DNA of 6,531 bases, taken from positions 1-6,531 of the forward strand of contig JAMCTA010000087.1 of assembly GCA_023381895.1 (NCBI GenBank), given 5' to 3'. Below, piece by piece: positions 1 through 5,935 of the stretch. The translations under genes were made by a program, and so were the position numbers. Source of the DNA: Chloroflexota bacterium. Lineage in GTDB: Bacteria > Chloroflexota > UBA4733. The notes under the pieces are model-generated. The model did not search any database, was not told the origin of the DNA, and saw only the letters and a list, made by a program, of their open reading frames with translations. Positions within the stretch are counted from its first letter, which is position 1. Every line of letters starts with the position of its first letter.

Positions 1-66
1 GTCTCCTCGAAGAGCGTCCTGTGTGTCCGTTGGGAGGGTGAAGACTTCATCGAGGGGAGTACCAGT
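1..66. other. Short leader upstream of metK; no gene resolved
   Basis: Only 66 bases precede metK. The metK frame stays open to the window edge but contains no ATG, GTG or TTG codon before position 67. Another plus-strand frame is open from base 3 to a TGA at 39-41, so this could be the tail of an upstream gene, but 12 codons cannot be identified. I see no complete SAM riboswitch or promoter here; if metK has one, it lies outside the window. Confidence 0.4.
52..59 (+). promoter_or_regulatory. Ribosome binding site of metK, fixes the TTG start
   Basis: GAGGGGAG lies 7 bases before the TTG at 67. This is close to the anti-Shine-Dalgarno complement at good spacing. It decides the start, because TTG is the only start-type codon in frame between the window edge and the conserved N-terminal motif of MetK. 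Confidence 0.8.
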
Positions 67-1197
67 TTGCACTATCAAGTCTTTGCAAGTGAGTCAGTAT
101 GCAGCGGACACCCGGACAAGGTGTGCGATGCCATTTCAGACGCAGTGCTGGACGCATGCCTCGAGCAAGATGCCTCCAGCCGCGTCGCGTGTGAGGCACT
201 GGCTACCGTAGACCGTGTTGTCCTGGCCGGCGAGATCACGAGTCGTGCTCAAGTCGATTTTGAGAAGGTCGTACGAGACGTCGTACGGAGCCTTGGGTAT
301 ACGGTTCCGAACTATGGATTCCATGCCGATGATCTAGCTGTCCACATCCATTTGCATCAGCAATCGCCCGAAATTGCCGTAGGAGTCGATCAGGACGGTG
401 CAGGCGACCAGGGAATGATGTACGGCTACGCATGCACTGAAACCCCGGAGCTTATGCCAATGCCGATCACTCTCGCGCACCGCTTGGCCCGTGCTATCGA
501 CGTGCAGCGTGAGACAGGAGCTTTGACCTACCTCCGGCCCGACGGCAAGACCCAGGTATCGGTTCGGTACGTCGATGGACGGCCCGCTGGCGTAGATTCT
601 GTGGTCCTTGCGGCCCCTCACGACGAGAACATCTCGCCCAAGCAGCTTAGGGATGATCTGTTCGCTGCGGTTGTGGCGCCGGTTCTTAGCGAATACGGCT
701 GGACGGTAAGTCCGCACATCGTCATCGTCAATGGCACGGGTGTTTGGCACCATGGTGGCCCTGCGACCGACACCGGCCTCACTGGCCGCAAGATCATCGT
801 CGATGGCTATGGTGGAATGGCACGCGTTGGCGGTGGAGCGTTCAGTGGCAAGGATCCGACCAAAGTCGATCGCTCTGGAGCCTATGGCGCTCGCTACGTC
901 GCTAAGAACATTGTCGCCGCAGGCCTGGCCGAGCGCTGCGAAGTGCAAGTTGCGTACTGCATCGGTCGGGCAGAGCCCACTACTTACGATGTGGAGACGT
1001 TTGGCACTGAGCGTGTGTCACAACGCGACATCGAAGAGTACGCCCGGTCGCTCTTGACGATGGCGCCTCGCAACATCATCAGGGAGCTCGATTTGCAACG
1101 CCCGATTTATCGCAACACATCAGCCTACGGACACTTCGGCAAGGCGAATCTTCCCTGGGAGCAAGTGCGCGTGCCAGCGGGTGTCGGGGCGGTGTAG
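67..1197 (+). CDS. metK: S-adenosylmethionine synthetase (methionine adenosyltransferase)
   Basis: Makes S-adenosylmethionine from methionine and ATP, releasing phosphate and diphosphate; a cytoplasmic enzyme, usually a tetramer, supplying the main methyl donor. The 376 residues match the family length (E. coli about 384) and the usual three-part fold. Visible motifs: ASESVCSGHPDK at 7-18 (His15, Asp17), GAGDQG at 111-116, LRPDGKTQV at 156-164 (Lys161), GLTGRKIIVD at 237-246 (Arg241, Lys242), GGGAFSGKDPTKVDRS at 255-270 (Lys262, Lys266, Asp268), and AYGHFG near the C-terminus. The catalytic and metal-binding residues known from E. coli all have counterparts. The start is TTG, supported by a strong Shine-Dalgarno and by fit to the family N-terminus. 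Oddity: the usual NPTGRF segment before the Arg-Lys motif reads NGTGVWHH (222-229), with Trp227 where E. coli has Phe230. It converges on the minus-strand gene ending at 1309. Identity is secure. Confidence 0.97.
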   Translation: MHYQVFASESVCSGHPDKVCDAISDAVLDACLEQDASSRVACEALATVDRVVLAGEITSRAQVDFEKVVRDVVRSLGYTVPNYGFHADDLAVHIHLHQQSPEIAVGVDQDGAGDQGMMYGYACTETPELMPMPITLAHRLARAIDVQRETGALTYLRPDGKTQVSVRYVDGRPAGVDSVVLAAPHDENISPKQLRDDLFAAVVAPVLSEYGWTVSPHIVIVNGTGVWHHGGPATDTGLTGRKIIVDGYGGMARVGGGAFSGKDPTKVDRSGAYGARYVAKNIVAAGLAERCEVQVAYCIGRAEPTTYDVETFGTERVSQRDIEEYARSLLTMAPRNIIRELDLQRPIYRNTSAYGHFGKANLPWEQVRVPAGVGAV

Positions 1198-1205
1198 CAC
1201 GCTTC

Positions 1206-1266
1206 CCTGCGGAGCCGGGGAATGCTGACCGAGCACCACCCGGCTCCCCCCCGCGTGTTCCGCAGG
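1206..1266. terminator. Nested inverted repeat between convergent genes, possible bidirectional terminator
   Basis: CCTGCGGA (1206-1213) is perfectly complementary to TCCGCAGG (1259-1266). Inside, GGAGCCGGG (1211-1219) pairs perfectly with CCCGGCTCC (1239-1247), and TGCT (1223-1226) pairs with AGCA (1232-1235) in its loop. Outer and inner stems share bases 1211-1213, so the inner stem shortens to GCCGGG/CCCGGC if the outer one forms. It starts 8 bases after the metK stop and ends 42 bases before the convergent gene's stop. No T-run follows on either strand, so it is not a textbook intrinsic terminator. It may end transcription less efficiently, act with Rho, or protect 3' ends. Confidence 0.45.
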
Positions 1267-1308
1267 ATGGAGGCAGAATTCCACGTCGCGCCGTTGTGGT
1301 GCGCCGGT

Positions 1309-1551
1309 CTAGAGTGATGAGGACTCGCTGGAGTCGTGGTCCACTCTGGCCAGGGCGCGATCCAGATAGGCTCGCACGGCTAGAAGCCTCTCACGTTGTG
1401 CTGCCCGCAGGTGGGCTCGAACTTCGGGCGGCATCACCTCGCGGAGCACTGTGCCAACGTTGAGTCGTGATCTCCGGCGAGAACGCAGTTCGGATTCGAG
1501 GTCAGCCAAGCGCTGCTCGAGTTCCTCTAGGCGGGTGTCTTGATCGCTCAT
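1309..1551 (-). CDS. Small coiled-coil/helical protein, function unknown
   Basis: An 80-residue protein I cannot assign to a characterised function. Residues 6-24 are a short coiled coil with leucines at 8, 11, 15, 18 and 22, a clean 3-4 spacing. A basic patch, RSRRRSR, follows at 23-29. Residues 30-70 (core MPPEVRAHLRAAQRERLL, 40-57) look like one or two amphipathic helices rich in Arg and Ala. The tail is acidic and Ser-rich (DHDSSESSSL). There is no signal peptide, membrane segment or cysteine. The composition would suit a small oligomerising or nucleic-acid-binding protein, but that is inference. From memory, similar small proteins with this helical core occur as hypotheticals in Chloroflexota. 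The ATG start is supported by AGGAAGGA 9 bases upstream. It lies 119 bases downstream of the methyltransferase on the same strand and may share its transcript. Confidence 0.75.
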   Translation of the reverse strand: MSDQDTRLEELEQRLADLESELRSRRRSRLNVGTVLREVMPPEVRAHLRAAQRERLLAVRAYLDRALARVDHDSSESSSL

Positions 1552-1560
1552 GGTTGACGT

Positions 1561-1568
1561 TCCTTCCT
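1561..1568 (-). promoter_or_regulatory. Ribosome binding site of the small coiled-coil protein
   Basis: On the minus strand AGGAAGGA ends 9 bases before the ATG at 1551-1549. It supports both the start and the reality of this short gene. Confidence 0.7.
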
Positions 1569-1606
1569 CTTGTGGCCAGATTACCCAGGCCAGACGCTGA
1601 GGTAAA

Positions 1607-1627
1607 CACGGCGCACTGACGCCGGTG
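1607..1627 (-). other. Small hairpin between methyltransferase and small-protein genes
   Basis: CAC-GGCG (1607-1613) pairs with CGCC-(G)-GTG (1620-1627) around a six-base loop, with one bulged G. Read on the minus strand, the stem is followed by TTTACC, a very short T-run. It could be a weak attenuator or terminator between the methyltransferase and the small protein, or chance. Its position 44 bases after the methyltransferase stop fits partial termination. Confidence 0.25.
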
Positions 1628-1670
1628 AGAACTCTCTACCACCTCCAAGATGTTACCATTCTGCCTCTCC

Positions 1671-2558
1671 CTACACGTCGATGTGCCGGATCCACTGCAA
1701 CTCTGACGCGGCAGCAGCCCCGTAGGTGACGCGAACCTCCGGAAACTCACGAAAGCGGTGAATCATGACGGTCAGCGCGGCAGGATTCACGTCAACAAGC
1801 AGGCAGTTGCGATCAAGCTGCAGGGCCGCAACACCCATGGTGCCGCTGCCAGCAAAGAAGTCAGCGACGAATCCGCCAGGCGGGCACGATGCTGCAATGA
1901 TTCGGCGCAATAGACGAAGCGGCTTCTGTGTCGGGTATCCCGTTCTCTCTTTTCCAGTCGGCGACACAATGGTCAGCCACCAAGTGTCGGTCGGAAGCTT
2001 GCCTCGGGACGTCTTCTCCGGTCCTACGAGGCCCGGAGCGAGGTATGGAATCCGGTCAATTTCTCCCATCGAGAAGTAGTATGAATCAAGACTTTTGACG
2101 TACACCAAGATGTTGTCGTGCTTCGGTGCCCAACGCTTCGTCGTTCGCGCTCCGTAATCGTAGGTCCAGATGATCTCGTTGAGAAAATTCTCCCGACCGA
2201 ATAGGCCATCCAGCAGCACTTTCACATAGTGCACTTCACGATAGTCGAGATGCACGTACAGCGACCCGGTCCGGCGGAGCACTCGCCGGCACTCTTGCAG
2301 CCGCGGAAGGAGGAACGCGGGGTAATCCGTATAGGTGTCTTCATACGCCACCTTTTCGAGCTTCTTGGTCCGGTAGCGTTGCCGGCCGAAGCCAGTTCTG
2401 TCCCCATCAGGGTCTTGCACGGTCCGGATTCGCTGAAGGACGCGCCTCTGGCCTGTGTTGAATGGTGGATCGATGTAGATCAGGTCACAGCATTCGTCGG
2501 GAAGAGCTTTCAACACGTCCAAGTTGTCGGCCTGCACGAGGAGACCGCGGGTACCCAT
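1671..2558 (-). CDS. Solitary beta-class DNA adenine/cytosine-N4 methyltransferase
   Basis: Transfers a methyl group from SAM to an exocyclic amino group in DNA. It is most likely an N6-adenine enzyme because the catalytic motif is DPPF, but N4-cytosine is not excluded. Motif order defines the beta class (N6_N4_Mtase family, CcrM and type III Mod relatives): catalytic DPPFNTG at 30-36, GSLYVHLDYRE at 98-108, target-recognition region about 131-195 including RWAPKHDNILVYVK and GKLPTDTWW, GYPTQKP at 207-213, then SAM-binding DFFAGSGT at 233-240 with LLVDVNP following. At 295 residues it is compact, without the long specificity segment of type III Mod subunits. The frame continues to a TTG at 2594, but ATG at 2558 has GGAGGG 6 bases upstream and is preferred. 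No restriction gene is adjacent, so it appears to be an orphan, perhaps in epigenetic regulation or replication/repair marking. Closely similar stand-alone enzymes are, from memory, common in actinobacteria. The target sequence cannot be read from the protein. Confidence 0.93.
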   Translation of the reverse strand: MGTRGLLVQADNLDVLKALPDECCDLIYIDPPFNTGQRRVLQRIRTVQDPDGDRTGFGRQRYRTKKLEKVAYEDTYTDYPAFLLPRLQECRRVLRRTGSLYVHLDYREVHYVKVLLDGLFGRENFLNEIIWTYDYGARTTKRWAPKHDNILVYVKSLDSYYFSMGEIDRIPYLAPGLVGPEKTSRGKLPTDTWWLTIVSPTGKERTGYPTQKPLRLLRRIIAASCPPGGFVADFFAGSGTMGVAALQLDRNCLLVDVNPAALTVMIHRFREFPEVRVTYGAAAASELQWIRHIDV

Positions 2559-2564
2559 TACTAA

Positions 2565-2570
2565 CCCTCC
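2565..2570 (-). promoter_or_regulatory. Ribosome binding site of the methyltransferase, selects ATG at 2558
   Basis: On the minus strand GGAGGG is followed by a 6-base spacer and ATG. The alternative upstream TTG at 2594 has no comparable purine tract, so the protein most likely begins MGTRGLLVQADN, just before the conserved catalytic motif. Confidence 0.8.
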
Positions 2571-2582
2571 AACCTTCCCGTC

Positions 2583-2604
2583 GCGCCGGCGCAAGCCACG
2601 GCGC
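2583..2604 (-). other. GC-rich hairpin in the methyltransferase leader
   Basis: GCGCCG (2583-2588) is complementary to CGGCGC (2599-2604). A ten-base palindrome, GCGCCGGCGC (2583-2592), overlaps it, so two alternative pairings exist. The structure sits about 25 bases upstream of the methyltransferase start and could affect its translation. In GC-rich DNA such a stem may be chance. Confidence 0.25.
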
Positions 2605-2651
2605 TTACATCACCTATAGGCTACTCTGACTTCGGAGCGAGATGCCTTGCC

Positions 2652-2694
2652 CTCGACTGGGTAGTATCAAGGCGGCTTATAATTGACAGTCGAG
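2652..2694. repeat. Imperfectly spaced 8-bp inverted repeat around a TATAAT
   Basis: CTCGACTG (2652-2659) and CAGTCGAG (2687-2694) are perfect complements separated by 27 bases. The right arm overlaps the last two bases of the TTGACA promoter box, and the interval contains a perfect TATAAT (2678-2683). Arms about 35 bases apart centre to centre could be paired half-sites for a dimeric regulator, or a stem in a transcript reading through. No regulator gene is visible in the window. Confidence 0.35.
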
Positions 2695-2713
2695 CAATCC
2701 CGCGGGATATACT
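2683..2713 (+). promoter_or_regulatory. Sigma-70-type promoter of the membrane OB-like protein gene
   Basis: A perfect -35 box TTGACA (2683-2688) is followed after 19 bases by TATACT (2708-2713), a five-of-six match to the -10 consensus. The 19-base spacer is longer than the ideal 17. Transcription would begin near 2720, giving a leader of about 20 bases before the GTG at 2741. A second perfect TATAAT at 2678-2683 overlaps the -35 box; its best upstream partner, TCGACT (2653-2658), is weak and also 19 bases away. Confidence 0.55.
2697..2708. promoter_or_regulatory. 12-bp palindrome in the promoter spacer, candidate operator
   Basis: ATCCCGCGGGAT is a perfect 12-base palindrome between the -35 and -10 boxes, touching the first base of TATACT. 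A protein bound there would block RNA polymerase. A 12-base palindrome is expected about once or twice by chance in a window this size, so only its position makes it notable. Confidence 0.35.
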
Positions 2714-2740
2714 CGCCCGTCAGTTTCTGCCATCCTCACT

Positions 2741-3343
2741 GTGCTTGAGAGGAAGAAGACCAGAGTGGAGCAGAGGTCATATGTTAACGAGCTGCTGCTC
2801 GTTGTTCTGGTCGCCGCCTTTGTGGTCGCCTGCGCCGCGATTCTCAATGTCGTCCATCGGGCGCTGCCCACATCGGTCTCAGCCGCCATCGGCACACCCA
2901 GCACATCTTCGGCCTCCGCCTTGGCAACGTCAACGCCCCTCACCACACTGGAAACACCAACTCCAGCTGCCGGAACAAGGCCAGTTGTGGCTCCGTCGCC
3001 GACAGCTCATCCTACAGCTCAGGCCACGCCGTCCCTTGACCAGTACAGCTTGATCACCGGGCACCAGCTTGGAGCTGCGCCGGACAGGTTCGTGGGCAAG
3101 AAGATTGCCATCAGCGGTTCGGTGTATTACGTAGATCCTCGCGGCTCTACAACGTGGGTACAGGTTCTTACAGCCGATAACGTCTACGTGGACGTGAATT
3201 TCCCAGCCCCAGAGAGCGTCCAGCGTGGCCAGCAAGTACGCGTGTACGGGATTGGGGCCGGCACAACAGTGATTCGCGCCAGCAACGGCAACCTCTACAC
3301 CCAGCCCTTTATCAATCCAGGGCAGTTCATCCAGAAGTCCTGA
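2741..3343 (+). CDS. Membrane-anchored protein with Thr/Pro-rich linker and OB-fold-like domain
   Basis: A 200-residue protein of unknown function. Order: basic N-terminus (Arg4, Lys5, Lys6, Arg8, Arg12); hydrophobic segment 17-38, an uncleaved anchor or signal peptide; low-complexity Ser/Thr/Pro/Ala linker about 44-98; and a C-terminal domain about 105-198 with alternating hydrophobic beta-strand patterns (GKKIAISGSVYYV, TTWVQVLTA, NVYVDVNF, GQQVRVYGIGAGTTVI, NLYTQPFI). The strand pattern suggests a small OB-fold, like the extracytoplasmic nucleic-acid-type OB domains seen in bacterial surface proteins; this is inference without a database match. VVAC at 28-31 fits a lipobox, so it could be a lipoprotein, but the residues after Cys31 remain hydrophobic, favouring a plain anchor. 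The GTG at 2741 has no clear ribosome binding site; a second in-frame GTG at 2765 is possible and keeps the hydrophobic segment. Tandem stops TGA-TAA end it. leuS begins 84 bases downstream. Confidence 0.8.
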   Translation: MLERKKTRVEQRSYVNELLLVVLVAAFVVACAAILNVVHRALPTSVSAAIGTPSTSSASALATSTPLTTLETPTPAAGTRPVVAPSPTAHPTAQATPSLDQYSLITGHQLGAAPDRFVGKKIAISGSVYYVDPRGSTTWVQVLTADNVYVDVNFPAPESVQRGQQVRVYGIGAGTTVIRASNGNLYTQPFINPGQFIQKS

Positions 3344-3353
3344 TAATCAGCGG

Positions 3354-3382
3354 GCCCTGGCGGAGCATGCTCACCAGTGGGC
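3354..3382 (+). other. Hairpin between the membrane-protein gene and leuS
   Basis: CTGG (3357-3360) pairs with CCAG (3374-3377) around the palindrome GAGCATGCTC (3363-3372); GCC/GGC extends the base through a two-base bulge. No T-run follows, so termination is doubtful and the two genes may be cotranscribed. The structure overlaps the upstream GTG (3377) of the leuS frame, one more reason to prefer the ATG at 3428. Confidence 0.3.
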
Positions 3383-3411
3383 GGTAAACTGGATCACACC
3401 ACAATCCTTAC

Positions 3412-3418
3412 GGAGAGG
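3412..3418 (+). promoter_or_regulatory. Ribosome binding site of leuS, selects ATG at 3428
   Basis: GGAGAGG lies 9 bases before ATG 3428. The frame is open back to a GTG at 3377, but that codon lies in a hairpin without a purine-rich site and would add 17 residues unlike the family N-terminus. Confidence 0.75.
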
Positions 3419-3427
3419 CAGCGAAGC

Positions 3428-5935
3428 ATGGTTCAGTCGCCAACGGAGCACGTATCATCTGAGACTGAGCGCGACGGTTACGACCCTCGAGCTCAGGAAG
3501 CGCGCTGGGCGGCATACTGGAATGAGCTCAACGTCGATCGCGTCATCGAGCGCTCCGGCACACCAAAGTTCTACTGCCTCGATATGTTCCCTTATCCATC
3601 TGGTGCGGGGCTTTCAGTCGGTCACTGCCACAACTACGTGCCTACCGATGTGATCAGCCGCTACATGCGCATGCGTGGCTACAACGTCCTACACCCCATG
3701 GGCTGGGATGCCTTCGGCCAACCAGCCGAGAACGAAGCCATTCGCACCGGACAGCATCCACGCACGATAACTGAGCTCAACACTGCAAACTACCGGCGTC
3801 AGCTCCAGATGATCGGGACCAGCTATGACTGGTCCCGTGAGATCGACTCGAGTAACCCGCAGTATTACCGGTGGACACAGTGGTTCTTTCTGTTGCTCTA
3901 CAAGCGTGGACTCGCGTATCGTGCCATGGCAGCGGTTTGGTGGTGTCCTTCCTGCAAGACGACGCTCGCCAATGAGGAAGTACATAATGGTCGCTGCTGG
4001 CGCTGCGATTCACTGGTAGAGCGGCGCGAGATGGCGCAGTGGTTCTTCAGGATCACCACGTATGCTGGTCGCCTCCTCGACGACCTAAAAAAGATCGACT
4101 GGCCTGACAGCGTCAAAGCGATGCAGGAAAACTGGATCGGCCGTTCGGAAGGCACATTGGTGCATTTCTCCGCTGAGGATGGCACCGACCTTCCAATATT
4201 CACTACCCGCCCTGACACACTGTTCGGCTGTACGTTCTTCGTGCTAGCCCCAGAGCATCCACTTGTCGCAGATCTGACCTCCTCGGAACGCCAAGCCGAG
4301 GTAGCAGCGTACGTAGCGCAGACTCGCCGGACGACGGAAATCGAGCGAACGTCTACCGTTCGCGAGCGCACCGGGGTGCCGATCGGCGCCAGTGCCATCA
4401 ACCCAGTCAACGGCGAGAGGGTGCCCATCTGGGTAGCCGACTACGTCCTGCCTACGTATGGCACAGGAATGATCATGGCAGTTCCAGCCCACGATGATCG
4501 AGATTTCTCCTTTGCCCAGCGCTACGGCTTACCGATCCGGCCTGTAGTAGCTCCTCCCGGCTTCACGCCCGGAGAGTCGCTTGAGACCGCATTCACAGGT
4601 GATGGTGTCCTCATCAGCTCCGGGGAGTTCTCCGGTATCCCAAGTGCGGAGGCCAAGCGCCGTATCGTAGGCAGTCTCGAGAGCAGAGGACTTGGTCAGG
4701 CCCAAGTGAATTACAAGCTGCGTGACTGGCTGATTAGCCGGCAGCGCTACTGGGGGGCGCCAATCCCGATCATTCACTGCCCGGTCGATGGCGAAGTACC
4801 GGTACCGGAAGAACAGTTGCCTGTCCAGCTTCCTGACCTCGTCGATTGGCAGCCCACCGGTACGGGTCGATCGCCGCTCGAGACAGCAACCGAGTGGGTC
4901 AACACGAGATGCCCAAAGTGTGGTAGGCCAGCCCGTAGAGAGACAGACACGATGGGAGGCTTCGCTTGCTCATCGTGGTATTTTCTGCGTTTTTGTTCAC
5001 CAGCAGATGATGAGCATCCATTCGATCCCAAGGCAGTAGGCTACTGGATGCCTGTGGATCTCTACGTTGGCGGTCTCGAACACGCCGTCATGCATCTGCT
5101 GTATGCTCGCTTCTGGACGAAGGTGATGTTTGACGCAGGGTTGGTGTCCTTCGATGAACCATTCACCCGCTATCGACCCCAGGGCGTTGTACATTCGCCG
5201 TTACCAGACAAGGCGGGTGTAGTAGGAAAGCGCATGTCGAAGAGCAAAGGCAACGTCATCACTCCAGACAGTGTTGTGGAAGCAAACGGCGCCGATGCTT
5301 TGCGTATCTATGAGCTCTTTATCGGACCCTTCGACCAAAACCTGATGTGGGATCAAAAGGGTATCAATGGCGTGTACCGATTCCTCTCTCGCGTCTGGGA
5401 GATCGGAACCGCTTCCTACACTTCTTCAGGTACTCAAGATGACGACCGTCTGCGTCGCTCACTACACAAGTGCATCAAGAAGGTCGGGGAAGATATCCAA
5501 GAGATGCGCTTCAATACTGCCGTAAGCGCGCTAATGATCTTCGTCAACGAGCTGCACGACGCCTACAGGCAAACTAGCCTCAGTGAAGCGGTTTTTTCAG
5601 AGTGCATCAACACCTTGATCCTGATGCTCGCACCTATGGCGGTGTTCCTGGCTGAAGAGCTCTGGCACCAACACGGAGGAGCGGGTAGCGTACATCTCCA
5701 GTCATGGCCGGCGTATCAACCGGAGCTCACTGAAGAAGCCACCGTCGAGATCGCTGTTCAAGTAAACTCCAAACTGAGAGACCGTATTCGGATCCCTGTC
5801 GCGGCATCCGAGGCGGAAGTTCAAGAGATCGCTTTACAGGCGCCCAAGGTATCTGAGTACGTGACGGGAAAGCAGGTCCAGAAGGTGTTCTACGCTCCTG
5901 GAAGACTCTTGAACATCATCGTACGTGAACGTTGA
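3428..5935 (+). CDS. leuS: Leucyl-tRNA synthetase
   Basis: Class Ia enzyme that charges tRNA-Leu with leucine using ATP, in the cytoplasm, and hydrolyses mischarged tRNA. The 835 residues fit bacterial LeuRS (about 800-880). In order: YDPRAQEARW near the N-terminus; MFPYPSGAGLSVGH (HIGH-type motif at 63-66); HPMGWDAFGQPAE; zinc-binding pairs Cys173/Cys176 and Cys190/Cys193; CP1 editing domain with TTRPDT at 259-264 and YGTGMIMAVPAHDDRD at 344-359, so editing looks intact; a second knuckle region with Cys451 and Cys495/Cys498; TMGGFACSSWYFLRF; KRMSKSKGN at 601-609; helical anticodon-binding domain; and C-terminal domain ending LLNIIVRER. The segment before KMSKS is short, lacking the long leucine-specific insertion of E. 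coli. Oddities: the first His of HIGH is Ser63, and the usual Asp/Glu before SSWY is Cys. These look like subfamily traits, not damage. No T-box is visible in the 84-base gap upstream. Confidence 0.97.
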   Translation: MVQSPTEHVSSETERDGYDPRAQEARWAAYWNELNVDRVIERSGTPKFYCLDMFPYPSGAGLSVGHCHNYVPTDVISRYMRMRGYNVLHPMGWDAFGQPAENEAIRTGQHPRTITELNTANYRRQLQMIGTSYDWSREIDSSNPQYYRWTQWFFLLLYKRGLAYRAMAAVWWCPSCKTTLANEEVHNGRCWRCDSLVERREMAQWFFRITTYAGRLLDDLKKIDWPDSVKAMQENWIGRSEGTLVHFSAEDGTDLPIFTTRPDTLFGCTFFVLAPEHPLVADLTSSERQAEVAAYVAQTRRTTEIERTSTVRERTGVPIGASAINPVNGERVPIWVADYVLPTYGTGMIMAVPAHDDRDFSFAQRYGLPIRPVVAPPGFTPGESLETAFTGDGVLISSGEFSGIPSAEAKRRIVGSLESRGLGQAQVNYKLRDWLISRQRYWGAPIPIIHCPVDGEVPVPEEQLPVQLPDLVDWQPTGTGRSPLETATEWVNTRCPKCGRPARRETDTMGGFACSSWYFLRFCSPADDEHPFDPKAVGYWMPVDLYVGGLEHAVMHLLYARFWTKVMFDAGLVSFDEPFTRYRPQGVVHSPLPDKAGVVGKRMSKSKGNVITPDSVVEANGADALRIYELFIGPFDQNLMWDQKGINGVYRFLSRVWEIGTASYTSSGTQDDDRLRRSLHKCIKKVGEDIQEMRFNTAVSALMIFVNELHDAYRQTSLSEAVFSECINTLILMLAPMAVFLAEELWHQHGGAGSVHLQSWPAYQPELTEEATVEIAVQVNSKLRDRIRIPVAASEAEVQEIALQAPKVSEYVTGKQVQKVFYAPGRLLNIIVRER

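Noticed and set aside
1..66. SAM riboswitch before metK
   Set aside because: Too little upstream sequence is present to form any known SAM riboswitch, and no conserved core is seen.
334..948. Long minus-strand reading frame (204 codons) opposite metK
   Set aside because: It lies entirely antisense to metK, whose protein is unmistakable. The predicted product has no recognisable motif, and such shadows are common in GC-rich genes.
1502..1750. Minus-strand 82-codon frame overlapping the methyltransferase end and the small-protein start
   Set aside because: It overlaps two better-supported genes in another frame and has no ribosome binding site or recognisable motif.
1671..2558. Complete restriction-modification system
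   Set aside because: No endonuclease-like gene lies on either side; the adjacent 80-residue protein has no nuclease motif and is too small for a typical restriction enzyme.
3344..3427. T-box or leucine-responsive leader before leuS
   Set aside because: The 84-base gap is too short for a T-box and lacks the conserved T-box sequence; there is no leader peptide with leucine codons.
3898..4428. Minus-strand reading frame (176 codons) opposite leuS
   Set aside because: It is a shadow of the conserved LeuRS coding sequence, with low-complexity Arg/Ser composition and no domain.
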